Shown: positions 24,397 through 32,235 of the stretch, piece by piece
Numbering within the stretch: the first letter of the stretch is position 1
How the letters are laid out: the number at the start of each line of letters is the position of its first letter
Position numbers and translations under genes: made by a program
Notes under the pieces: model-generated
Told to the model about the DNA's origin: nothing
The model's database searches: none
The model's input: only the letters and a program-made list of their open reading frames with translations
From: Halomonas sp. KAO
GTDB lineage: Bacteria > Pseudomonadota > Gammaproteobacteria > Pseudomonadales > Halomonadaceae
Direction of reading: 5' to 3'
NCBI RefSeq assembly: GCF_015595025.1
Contig: NZ_JADNRL010000037.1
Coordinates: 279,719-324,953 of the forward strand
DNA length: 45,235 nt

Positions 24397-24740
24397 GGAT
24401 AGGGTTCCTCGATCGGGAGTCGTTGTTGTGACCAAAGGGGATCGGCCGAATGTTCAGCCAGCCGGACATTACGGCGTCAAGGAGAGGCTTTCCATCTCTG
24501 GAAAGTTGGTATGACCAATCTTTCGATAACTTCTCTATCCGTCGCCTTATCGCTAAGCGACTGATAAGAAAATGAAATTTAAAAAACAGCAGGAGGCGGG
24601 GGGCGTTAAGCCCCAAGTGTTTATTAGACTAATGGACAGCAGCCTCGCCGAGGGTGAGCATGGTGAGCGGCCTGACACCGGGGCCAGGAGCCTGGCAGAC
24701 TTCGTCGGGTGATTGCCCTTTACGCTGAGGAGAGGTTCGT
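24397..24740. other. 344-bp divergent intergenic region, permease/GST
   Basis: The region holds the FadR-type box at 24506-24518, an interrupted palindrome CTTATC-N11-GATAAG (24546-24568) with an inner TCGC-TAA-GCGA, an AT-rich tract around 24565-24590, and a GGGGC-GTTAA-GCCCC stem (24600-24614). The AT-rich tract is where promoters would be expected, but no convincing -35/-10 pair was fixed. No gene is seen. Confidence 0.5.
24506..24518. promoter_or_regulatory. GlcC-type operator upstream of the LctP-family permease
   Basis: TTGGT-ATG-ACCAA is a perfect 13-base palindrome of the TNGT-N3-ACNA class. It carries the same TGGT/ACCA half-sites as the box at 21788-21798. It lies 110 bp before the permease start codon. 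Confidence 0.65.
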
Positions 24741-25448
24741 ATGTCTCGAGTACTGTATGACCTGTGTGGTGTCGACGAGGAGCTGCGCTTCTCGCCATTC
24801 TGCTGGCGCGTGCGATATGCCCTGGCTCACAAGGGGCTGGAAGTCGAGGCGCGGCCGTGGCGCTTCACCGACCGGGAGGCCCTGGCGTTCGCCGACCATG
24901 ACAAGGTGCCGGTACTGGTCGATGGCGAAACGGTGGTGACCGACAGCTATGAGATCCTGCGCTACCTGGACCGCACTTACCCGGAGGCACCACTGATCGG
25001 TGAGGGCCTTGCCGCGGCACGCGCCCGCTTCTTCAAGCATTTTGCCGAGCGTACCCTGGCACCGGCCATGCTGCGTACGATCATCATGGATCTGCTCAAT
25101 GCCATTCATCCCGATGACCGGGACTACTTCCGCGAAACGCGTGAAAAGCGCTTCGGCCGTACGCTGGAGGAGTTTCACTCGCCCTCCAGGGGGCTCGCCC
25201 AGCTCGATGCGGCGCTCGAGCCCCTGCGCGGCCTGCTCAAGGAGTCGGAATTCATCGACGGAGCGTCCCCGGCAGCGGCCGACTACCTGGTGTTCGGCAA
25301 CTTCATGTGGGCGCGCTGCGTTTCCAGCGCCGATCTGGTCTCCAATGCCGATCCGGTCCATGCCTGGCTCGAGCGCATGCTGGATCTGCATGGTGGCCTG
25401 GGGCGGCACGCCATGCGCATCACCGACATCGAGGGTGCCTATCGCTGA
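24741..25448 (+). CDS. Glutathione S-transferase family protein
   Basis: A 235-residue protein with a thioredoxin-like N-terminal domain (residues 1-85). SPFCWRVRYALAHKG holds the probable active-site serine (S18), and DKVPVLVDGETVVTDSYEILRYLD is the glutathione gamma-glutamyl binding strand-loop. The helical C-terminal domain ends with GRHAMRITDIEGAYR. The style is close to the beta-etherase-like GSTs, but the electrophile is unknown. GAGGAGAGG precedes the ATG. It is convergent with the phosphoribosyltransferase gene, with no operon partner. Confidence 0.85.
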   Translation: MSRVLYDLCGVDEELRFSPFCWRVRYALAHKGLEVEARPWRFTDREALAFADHDKVPVLVDGETVVTDSYEILRYLDRTYPEAPLIGEGLAAARARFFKHFAERTLAPAMLRTIIMDLLNAIHPDDRDYFRETREKRFGRTLEEFHSPSRGLAQLDAALEPLRGLLKESEFIDGASPAAADYLVFGNFMWARCVSSADLVSNADPVHAWLERMLDLHGGLGRHAMRITDIEGAYR

Positions 25449-25470
25449 GGCGGCCCGCATCGACGGTGGG

Positions 25471-26112
25471 TCAGGGCGTGGCTGACGTACCGTCATCGTC
25501 GGCGGCAAGCAGGGCCACCACCTCGTCGTCGCTGACCTGATCGAAATCGGTAAAGAACTGGCCCACGGCGGCGAAGTGCCCGGGCACCCCGATACAGATC
25601 ACCTCGTCGGCCAGCGTTTCCAGCCGCGCCACGGTGTCGGGCGGCGCCACGCCCAGGGCGGCGATCAGGCGTGCGGGATGGCGCTGGCGAAGGGTCGCCA
25701 GCGCCGCGGCCATGGTCGCGCCGGTGGCGCTGCCGTCATCCACCACCACCAGGGTGCGCCCCGTCGGTTCGATGGGGCTGCGCACCGGGGTGTAACGCCG
25801 GCGGCGCTCCTCGATCAACTCCCGCTGGCGGGCAATCGCACCGGCCAGCCACTCCTCCCGGCAGTGCCGTGCCTCCTCCTCCAGGTGCACGCTGCCATCC
25901 TCACTGACCGCGCCGATGGCGTACTCCGGATTGCCCGGTGCACCGATCTTGCGCACCAGCACCACGTCTAGCTCCCCCTGCAGGGCGTCGGCGATGACCC
26001 GCCCCATGGGCACCCCGCCGCGGGGAATGGCCAGCACCAGCGGGTGGAGGCCATGCAGGTGGCTGAGCCTCGTGGCCAGGCGTTCGGCGGCGTCACGTCG
26101 GTGTTGAAACAT
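25471..26112 (-). CDS. Phosphoribosyltransferase-fold protein
   Basis: A 213-residue type I phosphoribosyltransferase domain protein. LAIPRGGVPMGRVIADAL is the first conserved loop. The PRPP motif reads VVVDDGSATGATM, with the usual VDDG(I/V)ATG core changed only at one position. Proteins of this group (often called phosphoribosyltransferase or Rv0571c-like) rarely have a proven base substrate, and some act in stress-related contexts. Nothing nearby on the same strand points to a pathway. The purine island starts on the other strand 237 bp away, so a link to purine salvage is possible but unsupported. Confidence 0.82.
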   Translation of the reverse strand: MFQHRRDAAERLATRLSHLHGLHPLVLAIPRGGVPMGRVIADALQGELDVVLVRKIGAPGNPEYAIGAVSEDGSVHLEEEARHCREEWLAGAIARQRELIEERRRRYTPVRSPIEPTGRTLVVVDDGSATGATMAAALATLRQRHPARLIAALGVAPPDTVARLETLADEVICIGVPGHFAAVGQFFTDFDQVSDDEVVALLAADDDGTSATP

Positions 26113-26264
26113 GGATGATCCTCCTGGCGGCTACCATTCCTCAGTCTAGTGGTTCCCGAGGTGATACCCCCATGTCATGGGGCCCCCCCGCGGGCTTGCG
26201 GTCCCTGACTCCAGGGAATGTGTTGGCAAGGTCGATCAAGCATCGGCCGGAGAAGAGGGGTTTT

Positions 26265-26274
26265 TCGTATACAG
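26265..26274. promoter_or_regulatory. GTATAC palindrome upstream of the Tsx-like gene
   Basis: TCGTATACAG matches eight of ten positions of the recurring TTGTATACAA element. It lies 75 bp before the start codon of the Tsx-like gene, in an AT-rich promoter-like stretch. Confidence 0.5.
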
Positions 26275-26348
26275 TTTTATGGTCTATTCTGTGAACACTG
26301 ATCTTAGTTCAGTGTATCCAATAACCACAACAAATGGAGAGCCCTCTT

Positions 26349-27200
26349 ATGCAGGAGTGCATCCCCAGGCCCCGTCTGAGCGCCGGCCTGCTGCTTGCCA
26401 GTCTCGTCGCCGGTAATGCCCAGGCGACAACCTGGAGCGATACCTTCATCGGCTATCGCCATGGCACCCAGTTCACCGAGCCGGGCAACCCTCGTGACAT
26501 CGAAAAACACGTGCTGCAGTTCACCCATGTCAGCGGTTACTCGCTCGGTCAGAACTTTCTTAATCTTGACGTGCTGCAGTCCGACAGCGCCGACCCGGCC
26601 AGCGGCGGCGATAGCGGTGCCACCGAGGCCTATCTGACCTATCGCCACCAGCTGCAGCTCGGCAAGCTCACCGGCGAGCCAGCGGCTTTCGGGCCGATCA
26701 AGGACGTGGCGTTGACCGGTGGCTTCGACCTCAACACCAAGAACACCGACTTCGCACCGCGCAAGCGCCTGCTGGTGGTAGGGCCGACGCTGAAGTTCGA
26801 CGTGCCCAAGGGGTTCGTCGACCTGAGCCTCTTCTACGCCCATGAGTGGAACCACTGCGGCGCGAGCTTCTGCGACGTCAACGAGATCGAGTTCGACCCC
26901 TACTACCAGATCAACCTGGCCTGGGGAGTGCCTTTCGTGGCCGGCCCGCTGCCGCTGAAGTTCCAGGGGTTCTACAACTATAACGGCGAGAAGGGAGAGG
27001 ACTATCAGGGCAACGATACCGACCCCGAGCAGTTGATGCGCACCTCACTCATGCTCGACGTCGGCCAGCTGGCCTGGGGCGAGGCGAACCAGCTGTGGGC
27101 CGGGGTGGGTTACGAGTACTGGCGTAACAAGTTCGGCAACCACGGCAAGGATGAGGTGGATACCGATGCGCCGACCTTCCAGCTCGAGTGGCACCTCTAA
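26349..27200 (+). CDS. Tsx-like nucleoside-specific outer-membrane channel
   Basis: A 283-residue outer-membrane protein with a signal peptide ending at AQA (about residue 26) and alternating beta-strand pattern throughout. TTWSDTFIGYRHGTQFTEPGNPRDIEKHVLQFTHVSGY (in order) and the GVGYEYWRNKFG near the end are typical of the nucleoside-specific channel family (Tsx, OmpK). Tsx forms a 12-stranded barrel passing nucleosides. Its place at the head of the purine island, with a GTATAC box, suggests entry of purine bases, nucleosides or urate; that specificity is inferred. The start at 26349 has GGAGAG 7 bases upstream; an ATG five codons earlier overlaps that site. Confidence 0.85.
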   Translation: MQECIPRPRLSAGLLLASLVAGNAQATTWSDTFIGYRHGTQFTEPGNPRDIEKHVLQFTHVSGYSLGQNFLNLDVLQSDSADPASGGDSGATEAYLTYRHQLQLGKLTGEPAAFGPIKDVALTGGFDLNTKNTDFAPRKRLLVVGPTLKFDVPKGFVDLSLFYAHEWNHCGASFCDVNEIEFDPYYQINLAWGVPFVAGPLPLKFQGFYNYNGEKGEDYQGNDTDPEQLMRTSLMLDVGQLAWGEANQLWAGVGYEYWRNKFGNHGKDEVDTDAPTFQLEWHL

Positions 27201-27219
27201 GCGACTCGAGACGATAATA

Positions 27220-27229
27220 ATGTGTACAA
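27220..27229. promoter_or_regulatory. GTGTAC variant operator upstream of the NCS2 permease
   Basis: ATGTGTACAA matches eight of ten positions of TTGTATACAA and is the near mirror image of the site at 36073-36082. It lies about 90 bp before the NCS2 start codon. Confidence 0.45.
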
Positions 27230-27320
27230 CTTTATGTTTAAAGAGTCCACACTGCTGTGGTCATTGGTATCGACATGCGGTATGCATTGACGTCATACAA
27301 CAACAGCCCCGGATAGCCCC

Positions 27321-28772
27321 ATGACAACCAAGACGCGCAATACTTCGCTGTTTGACTTTCAAGGGCGGCCGCCGGTCTACAAGGCGTTGCCCATCTCGCT
27401 GCAGCACGTGCTGGCGATGATCGCCGGCGTGATCACCCCGCCGATCATCATCGCCGGGGTGGTCGGCTCGACGCCTCAGGAGAAGCTGCTGCTGATCCAG
27501 GTGGCGGTGCTCGCCTCGGGTCTCTGCACCCTGTTCCATCTCTACGGGGTGTGGAAGTTCGGCGCTCGGATGCCGGCGATCTTCGGCGTGGGCTTCGCCT
27601 ATGTACCGACCCTGATCGCCGTGGGTGGCCAGTTCGGCATCGAGGGCATCCTCGGCGCCCAGCTGATCGGCGGTATCACCATGATGGTGGTCGGTTACTT
27701 CATTCAGTACATTCGCCACCTGTTTCCGCCGATCGTGGCGGGCACCGTGGTGCTGGTGATCGGCCTGTCACTTTACGACATCGCCATTCGCTACATGGCG
27801 GGCAGCGGCAACGTCAACGCCGAAGGGTTCGGTGACCTGGCCAACTGGATGGTGGGCATCATCACCCTGCTGGCGGTGCTGGGCGCCTCCCAGTTTGGCC
27901 GCGGCGTGGTTCGGCTGTCGGCGATCATCGTCGGTATCCTGGTCGGCTATGCGGTGGCGCTGCCGATGGGCATGGTCGACTTCAGTTCGGTGGCTGCAGC
28001 GCGCTGGCTGGCCGTACCGGAGTTCATGCCCTTCCAGCTCGAGTTTCACTCGGCGGCGATCGTCTCCATGGTGGTGATCTGCGTGATCAACTCGGTACAG
28101 ACCATCGGTGATCTCTCCGCCACCAGCGTGGCGGGGATGAACCGCGAGCTGAAGACCAGGGAGCTGACGGGCGGGCTGCTGGGCAACGGCCTGACCACCG
28201 CCCTGAGCTCGCTGTTCGCGGCACTGCCGACCTCCACCTTCAGCCAGAACGTCGGCATCGTCGCCATGACCAAGGTGATTAGTCGATCGGTGCTGGCCAT
28301 CGCCGGCCTGTTCATGGTGCTCGCTGGCCTGAGTCCCAAGTTCAGCGCCATCATGACCACCATTCCCTATCCGGTACTGGGCGGTGCTACCGTCACGGTG
28401 TTCGGGATGATCACCATGACCGGCATCCAGCTGCTCATCAAGGATGAGCTTTCGGCCCGCAACGTGACCATCGTCGGCCTCTCCCTGGCCCTGGCCCTGG
28501 GCATCTCCCAGGTGCCGGCGGCCATCGAGCAGTTTCCGCAGATGGTCCAGAACGTTATCGGGGGCGCGCCGATCGTGGTGGCGGCGATCACCTCCTTCGT
28601 GCTCAATATCGTGCTGCCGAGTCGATCACTGGCCGACGAGCGGCGTGAGCGCGAAGAGATTGCTCGGGCCGACGCCGAGGCTGCAGGGCAGGGTCCTGAC
28701 GCTCAGCCGCTGACGGATGTCGATACCGAGGGTGACGCCCCCCTCGGTACTGCGCCCCATGTCAATCGCTGA
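27321..28772 (+). CDS. NCS2-family purine permease (urate/xanthine type)
   Basis: A 483-residue inner-membrane symporter of the nucleobase-ascorbate transporter family. The TM1 motif ISLQHVLAM and the family signature QNVGIVAMTK (Q-N-x-G-x4-T-K) are intact, and about 14 hydrophobic segments are present. The KYGL/pyrimidine-type features of UraA are not seen; the VGGQFGIEGILGAQLIGG region is of the xanthine/uric acid (XanQ, PucJ/K, UacT) group. In this setting urate or xanthine uptake is the likely role. The ribosome binding site is weak. A hydrophilic tail of about 45 residues ends the protein. It lies 120 bp after the Tsx-like gene, on the same strand. Confidence 0.9.
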   Translation: MTTKTRNTSLFDFQGRPPVYKALPISLQHVLAMIAGVITPPIIIAGVVGSTPQEKLLLIQVAVLASGLCTLFHLYGVWKFGARMPAIFGVGFAYVPTLIAVGGQFGIEGILGAQLIGGITMMVVGYFIQYIRHLFPPIVAGTVVLVIGLSLYDIAIRYMAGSGNVNAEGFGDLANWMVGIITLLAVLGASQFGRGVVRLSAIIVGILVGYAVALPMGMVDFSSVAAARWLAVPEFMPFQLEFHSAAIVSMVVICVINSVQTIGDLSATSVAGMNRELKTRELTGGLLGNGLTTALSSLFAALPTSTFSQNVGIVAMTKVISRSVLAIAGLFMVLAGLSPKFSAIMTTIPYPVLGGATVTVFGMITMTGIQLLIKDELSARNVTIVGLSLALALGISQVPAAIEQFPQMVQNVIGGAPIVVAAITSFVLNIVLPSRSLADERREREEIARADAEAAGQGPDAQPLTDVDTEGDAPLGTAPHVNR

Positions 28773-28811
28773 CCTGACGAGGCCCATTGATGTAACGCCT
28801 GTACCACGCTT

Positions 28812-28834
28812 CCGCCCGGCATGATGCCGGGCGG
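28812..28834. terminator. Hairpin between NCS2 permease and uraD
   Basis: CCGCCCGGCAT and ATGCCGGGCGG are exact complements around a single central G, between the convergent stops at 28772 and 28921. The stem is GC-rich with no T-run, so it may act for both strands or only shield transcript ends. Confidence 0.6.
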
Positions 28835-28920
28835 TGTCGTGTTCGAAGCATGGGGCGCCGGTTGCCCGGCGCCTTGTCTGGCTGATTGGCGGGGAGAGGA
28901 GCCGTCGATCGGGAGAGGCG

Positions 28921-29454
28921 TCAGGCGTTGGCTTCGGCTCGTGCCTCGAGGCGGAAGCGGGCGATGCGGTTGATCTGTTCCACCGCGGTGCGGCGTTCCT
29001 CGGCGGGGTCATTCTCGAGCCGAGTCTCGAATGCGTTCAGGATGGCATAACGGTCGTTGCCCTTGACGGCCATCACGAAGGGAAAGCCGAACTTCTCCTT
29101 GTAGGCCTCGTTGAGCCGCTCGAAGCGTGCCATCTCCTCCGGTGAGCACTGATCCAGGCCGGCGCCAGCCTGCTCCCGGGTCGAGTCGTCGGTCAGCTCA
29201 CCGGCGACGGCGGCCTTGCCGGCGAGGTCAGGGTGGGCGCGAATCACCGCGAGCTGGTGTTCGGCGGAGGCGTCGGTCAGTACCTCACCCATGGCCTTCG
29301 CCAGGCCTGCAGGCGAGTCGTGGTCAGTGTTCAGTCCCTGCTCCCAGGCCAGCTCGGCAACCCAGGGAGAGTGCTCGTAGATCTCCCCGTAGGCGGCCAC
29401 GAAGGCGGACTTGTCCAGCTGGCTTGGGGGCGGAGTAAGGGTGTTGTGGCTCAT
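28921..29454 (-). CDS. uraD: OHCU decarboxylase (UraD)
   Basis: A 177-residue enzyme that decarboxylates 2-oxo-4-hydroxy-4-carboxy-5-ureidoimidazoline to S-allantoin, the third step from urate. The catalytic H74-P75 lies in RAHPDLAGKAA, and the closing KFGFPFVMAVKG (121-132) is the substrate-loop signature. The start at 29454 has AAGGAG 8 bases upstream; an ATG two codons earlier touches that site and is excluded. It is divergent from uraH-puuD, sharing a control region with a GTATAC palindrome, so all three urate-ring enzymes are under one region. Confidence 0.94.
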   Translation of the reverse strand: MSHNTLTPPPSQLDKSAFVAAYGEIYEHSPWVAELAWEQGLNTDHDSPAGLAKAMGEVLTDASAEHQLAVIRAHPDLAGKAAVAGELTDDSTREQAGAGLDQCSPEEMARFERLNEAYKEKFGFPFVMAVKGNDRYAILNAFETRLENDPAEERRTAVEQINRIARFRLEARAEANA

Positions 29455-29530
29455 TGTCATTCTCCTTGGCGGGGTGTGGCAGGGGGTCACGACGATTGAC
29501 CAGGCAGCTTGTCGTGAGGGTGTCGACTAA

Positions 29531-29540
29531 ATGTATACAA
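29531..29540. promoter_or_regulatory. ATGTATACAA operator between uraD and uraH
   Basis: Nine of ten positions match TTGTATACAA. It lies 76 bp before uraD and 136 bp before uraH. Read on the minus strand it would overlap a TATACAT -10-like element, which would suit repression of uraD. Confidence 0.6.
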
Positions 29541-29548
29541 AAAATATT

Positions 29549-29577
29549 TTGAAATGTACCCCTAAACTGGCTAAAAC
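29549..29577 (+). promoter_or_regulatory. Probable promoter of uraH-puuD
   Basis: TTGAAA (29549-29554) is followed after exactly 17 bases by TAAAAC (29572-29577), about 100 bp before the uraH start. The operator candidate ends 9 bp upstream of the -35 element. Confidence 0.5.
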
Positions 29578-29676
29578 TGTCTTCATGCTCTCAGGTTAAC
29601 CCTGAGCAGCCGATATCAACAAACGAATCCGGCCCTTATCTCGACAATTCACGAAGTGACACCAAGGAGTATCACC

Positions 29677-30030
29677 ATGGGACGCCTGACCACCCACGTA
29701 CTCGACACCGCCAAGGGATGCCCGGGCGAGGGTATCCGCATAGAGGTCTATCGGCTGGAGGGCGAGCGGCGCACTCGTCTCAAGGAAGTGGTGACCAATG
29801 ACGATGGCCGCTGCGACGATCCGATCCTCGATGGTGAGGCGTTCGTCACCGGTCAGTATGAGCTGGTCTTCCATGCCGGGGACTATCTGCGCGCTCAGGG
29901 TGTCGAGGCCGATGAGCCGCGCTTCCTCGACGTGATTCCGCTGCGCTTCGGCGTGGCCGATGCCGATGCGCACTACCATGTGCCACTGCTGCTCTCGCCC
30001 TATGGCTACTCCACCTATCGCGGTAGCTGA
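29677..30030 (+). CDS. uraH: 5-Hydroxyisourate hydrolase (UraH)
   Basis: A 117-residue transthyretin-related protein that hydrolyses 5-hydroxyisourate to OHCU. Active-site residues are visible: H7 in LTTHVLD, R45 in DDGRCDDP, H99/H101 in [10 protein letters not shown], and the terminal YRGS that distinguishes the enzyme from transthyretin. The start MGRLTTH has AAGGAG upstream; a longer frame of seven codons has no site. No signal peptide is seen, so it is cytoplasmic. It precedes puuD by 51 bp on the same strand. Confidence 0.95.
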   Translation: MGRLTTHVLDTAKGCPGEGIRIEVYRLEGERRTRLKEVVTNDDGRCDDPILDGEAFVTGQYELVFHAGDYLRAQGVEADEPRFLDVIPLRFGVADADAHYHVPLLLSPYGYSTYRGS

Positions 30031-30081
30031 GGAAAGCCCTCTCGCCGACAGCCCATAACAAGACGCTAGACGAGGCCTCTT

Positions 30082-31287
30082 ATGCAAGCCTACCTGCTGG
30101 ACTTCGGAAACTTCATGCTGCGCTGGCTACATGTCATCGCAGCGATTGCCTGGATCGGGGAATCGATCTATTTCGTGATGCTGGATAATGGGCTACGTAC
30201 CCCCAAGGCCGCCGAGGATCGCGACAAGGGGGTGTTCGGCGAGATGTGGGCGGTGCATGGTGGTGGCTTCTACCATAACCAGAAGTACGCCACGGCGCCG
30301 GCCAAGCTGCCCGAGGACCTTCACTGGTCATTCTGGAAGGCCTACACCACCTGGCTGTCGGGCTTCGCGCTGTTCATCCTGCTCTACATGGCCAACCCCA
30401 GCTTCTACCTGGTCAATCCCAATGCCAGCTGGGAGTGGGCCGCCAACATGAGTGGCTGGCAGGCCAATGTGGTGGCGCTGTTGTTCCTGCTTGGCGGCTG
30501 GGTGGTCTACAACGAGCTGTGCAAGCGCATCAGCCCCGACATGACCCGCGATGGTCTGCTCAGTGTCGCGGTGGCGGTGATGATGGTGGTGGTTGCCTAT
30601 CTGAGTACTCAGATCTTCTCGGGACGGGCGGCCTTTCTGTTGACCGGCGCGGTGATGGCCACCGCCATGTCGGCCAACGTCTTCTTCTGGATCATCCCGG
30701 GCCAGCGCCGCATGGTGAAGGCGATGAAGGCCGGGGAAGCGCCCAATCCGCTTGACGGCAAGCGCGGAAAGCAGCGTTCGGTGCACAACACCTACTTCAC
30801 GCTGCCGGTGGTCTTGCTGATGATCAGCAACCACTACTCCTTCGCCTACTCCCACGAGTCTGCGTGGGTGATCATGTCGCTGTTCATCTTCGCCGGCGCG
30901 CTGATTCGCCAGTTCTTCGTGTTGATGCATGCCGGCAGGATCCAGCCGGCCTATCCGATCGCCGGAACGGCCCTGATCGCCGTCGCCTTCTGGGTCGCCA
31001 TGCCGACCGTCGGTGTCAGTGCGGGACAGGCCCAGGCGTCCGCCAGCGTATCGCTTTCCGAGGTGCAGCCGATCATCGAGTCTCGCTGTGTCGCCTGCCA
31101 TGCCAGCGACCCCACCCAGCCTGGCTTCAATGCGCCGCCGGCGGGCCTGGCTTATGACACCGGCGAGCAGATCATGGAACAAATGCAGAAGATCCAGGGG
31201 GTCGTTGCCAGCGGCTACATGCCACTGGGCAATATCACCGGCATTACCGAGGAGGAGCGCGCCACCATCGCCGCCTGGTCGCCATGA
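30082..31287 (+). CDS. puuD: Membrane urate oxidase with cytochrome c domain (PuuD)
   Basis: A 401-residue protein that oxidises urate to 5-hydroxyisourate. About eight membrane segments (residues 10-310), including WLHVIAAIAWIGESIYFVMLD near the start and a SNHYSFAY segment, form the urate hydroxylase domain. A periplasmic cytochrome c domain follows (about 325-401), with haem motif C336-V-A-C-H340 and a downstream methionine in SGYMPLGN as the probable sixth ligand. Electrons would go to the respiratory chain rather than to oxygen as peroxide, unlike soluble uricase. GAGG lies 6 bases before the ATG. Co-transcription with uraH places the first two steps together. Confidence 0.93.
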   Translation: MQAYLLDFGNFMLRWLHVIAAIAWIGESIYFVMLDNGLRTPKAAEDRDKGVFGEMWAVHGGGFYHNQKYATAPAKLPEDLHWSFWKAYTTWLSGFALFILLYMANPSFYLVNPNASWEWAANMSGWQANVVALLFLLGGWVVYNELCKRISPDMTRDGLLSVAVAVMMVVVAYLSTQIFSGRAAFLLTGAVMATAMSANVFFWIIPGQRRMVKAMKAGEAPNPLDGKRGKQRSVHNTYFTLPVVLLMISNHYSFAYSHESAWVIMSLFIFAGALIRQFFVLMHAGRIQPAYPIAGTALIAVAFWVAMPTVGVSAGQAQASASVSLSEVQPIIESRCVACHASDPTQPGFNAPPAGLAYDTGEQIMEQMQKIQGVVASGYMPLGNITGITEEERATIAAWSP

Positions 31288-31385
31288 CCTGTAAGCCCAT
31301 GTGCGATGCCGCTGACTCGCCTTCCCGTTGGCTTCTTCAACCTGGCAGTGTGTAGGCGAGCAAGTGACGTAATTGCCCGGTTTTT

Positions 31386-31395
31386 GCGTATACAA
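31386..31395. promoter_or_regulatory. GTATAC palindrome upstream of the GntR gene
   Basis: GCGTATACAA matches eight of ten positions of TTGTATACAA and overlaps a TATACAAT -10-like sequence 33 bp before the GntR start. That position suits autorepression. Confidence 0.55.
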
Positions 31396-31427
31396 TATGG
31401 ATAGCCAACCACAGGGAGCCAGGTCAC

Positions 31428-32144
31428 ATGAACCAGCGTCAGGAGGTCCGGGGGCGTCGCGGCAAGAACGGGGATGGGGCCGAACGTCACGAGGCGATCC
31501 ACCGGGCGATCAGCGATGCCATCATCGAGCATAGGCTCAAGCCCGGTGCGCGCCTGCGCGAGGATGCTCTAGCCGAAGTATTTGGGGTCAGTCGCACCGG
31601 AATCCGCAAGATCCTCCAGCGGCTGGCGCTGGAGCAGCTGGTCACCCTCACACCGCGACGCGGAGCCAGCGTCACGCGGCCTACCGCCGAGGAGGCTCGG
31701 GAGGTGTTCGAGGCTCGCCAGATGGTGGAGTGCGGACTGATGCCCGAGGTGGCACGGCGCATCGACGAGGAGAGCGTTCATGCATTGCGCGAGATCTCCG
31801 ACAAGGAGCAGCGGGCCCTGCGAAAGGGCGAGCATAGTGCGGCGATTCGTTATTCGGCTGATTTCCATACGCGGCTGGCGCGTCTCGCCGGCAATGCCAC
31901 CCTGGCCGATTTCGTCGAGCGGCTCTGCTTTCGCTCCTCGTTGATTCTGGCGGTCTATGGCAAGCCTGGTCATCTGGGGTGTGAGACGCATGACCACGAG
32001 GATCTGATCGGCTACCTGCAGGAGAAGAGTGGCGAGCGTGCCGCGGCGTTCATGAGTCGCCACCTCAAGGCGATCGAGGAGTCCCTGTCGATTACCGAGG
32101 AGGAGGAGGAAACGCCCGACCTGCAGCGCATCTTCGCTGGCTGA
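31428..32144 (+). CDS. GntR-family (FCD) regulator, probable purine-catabolism regulator
   Basis: A 238-residue regulator. The winged helix-turn-helix spans about residues 22-88 (GARLREDALAEVFGVSRTGIRKILQRLALEQLVTLTPRRGASV in order), followed by an FCD effector domain with the metal-ligand pattern DFHTRLARLAGN and a later HDHEDLIG. It sits between the urate-oxidation genes and the transporter/allantoin genes. GTATAC palindromes stand before its own gene and nearly all surrounding units, so it is the best candidate for their binding protein. The effector is unknown; urate, allantoin or a later ureide are natural options. AGGGAG lies about 9 bases before the ATG. Confidence 0.88.
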   Translation: MNQRQEVRGRRGKNGDGAERHEAIHRAISDAIIEHRLKPGARLREDALAEVFGVSRTGIRKILQRLALEQLVTLTPRRGASVTRPTAEEAREVFEARQMVECGLMPEVARRIDEESVHALREISDKEQRALRKGEHSAAIRYSADFHTRLARLAGNATLADFVERLCFRSSLILAVYGKPGHLGCETHDHEDLIGYLQEKSGERAAAFMSRHLKAIEESLSITEEEEETPDLQRIFAG

Positions 32145-32170
32145 AGGCACGGCTCGACAAAGGCTCGGCT

Positions 32171-32213
32171 TCGACATGCAACGGCCGCCTGTCAGGCGGC
32201 CGTTGCATGTCGA
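32171..32213. terminator. 43-nt perfect inverted repeat between convergent genes
   Basis: Twenty-one bases (32171-32191) are the exact complement of 32193-32213 around one central T. It lies in the 91-bp gap between the GntR gene stop (32144) and the NCS1 gene stop (32236). The stem is far longer than a normal intrinsic terminator and no T-run follows on either strand. Confidence 0.6.
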
Positions 32214-32235
32214 GGTGGGCGGTGGGGGGGCTTGC

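Noticed and set aside
22594..24402. 602-codon plus-strand frame rich in G, D, H and Q
   Set aside because: It is antisense to the LctP-family permease and its composition is the mirror of hydrophobic membrane codons.
24741..26112. GST and phosphoribosyltransferase as part of the purine island
   Set aside because: Neither has a GTATAC-type site or shared strand with the island, and the GST is convergent with the phosphoribosyltransferase.
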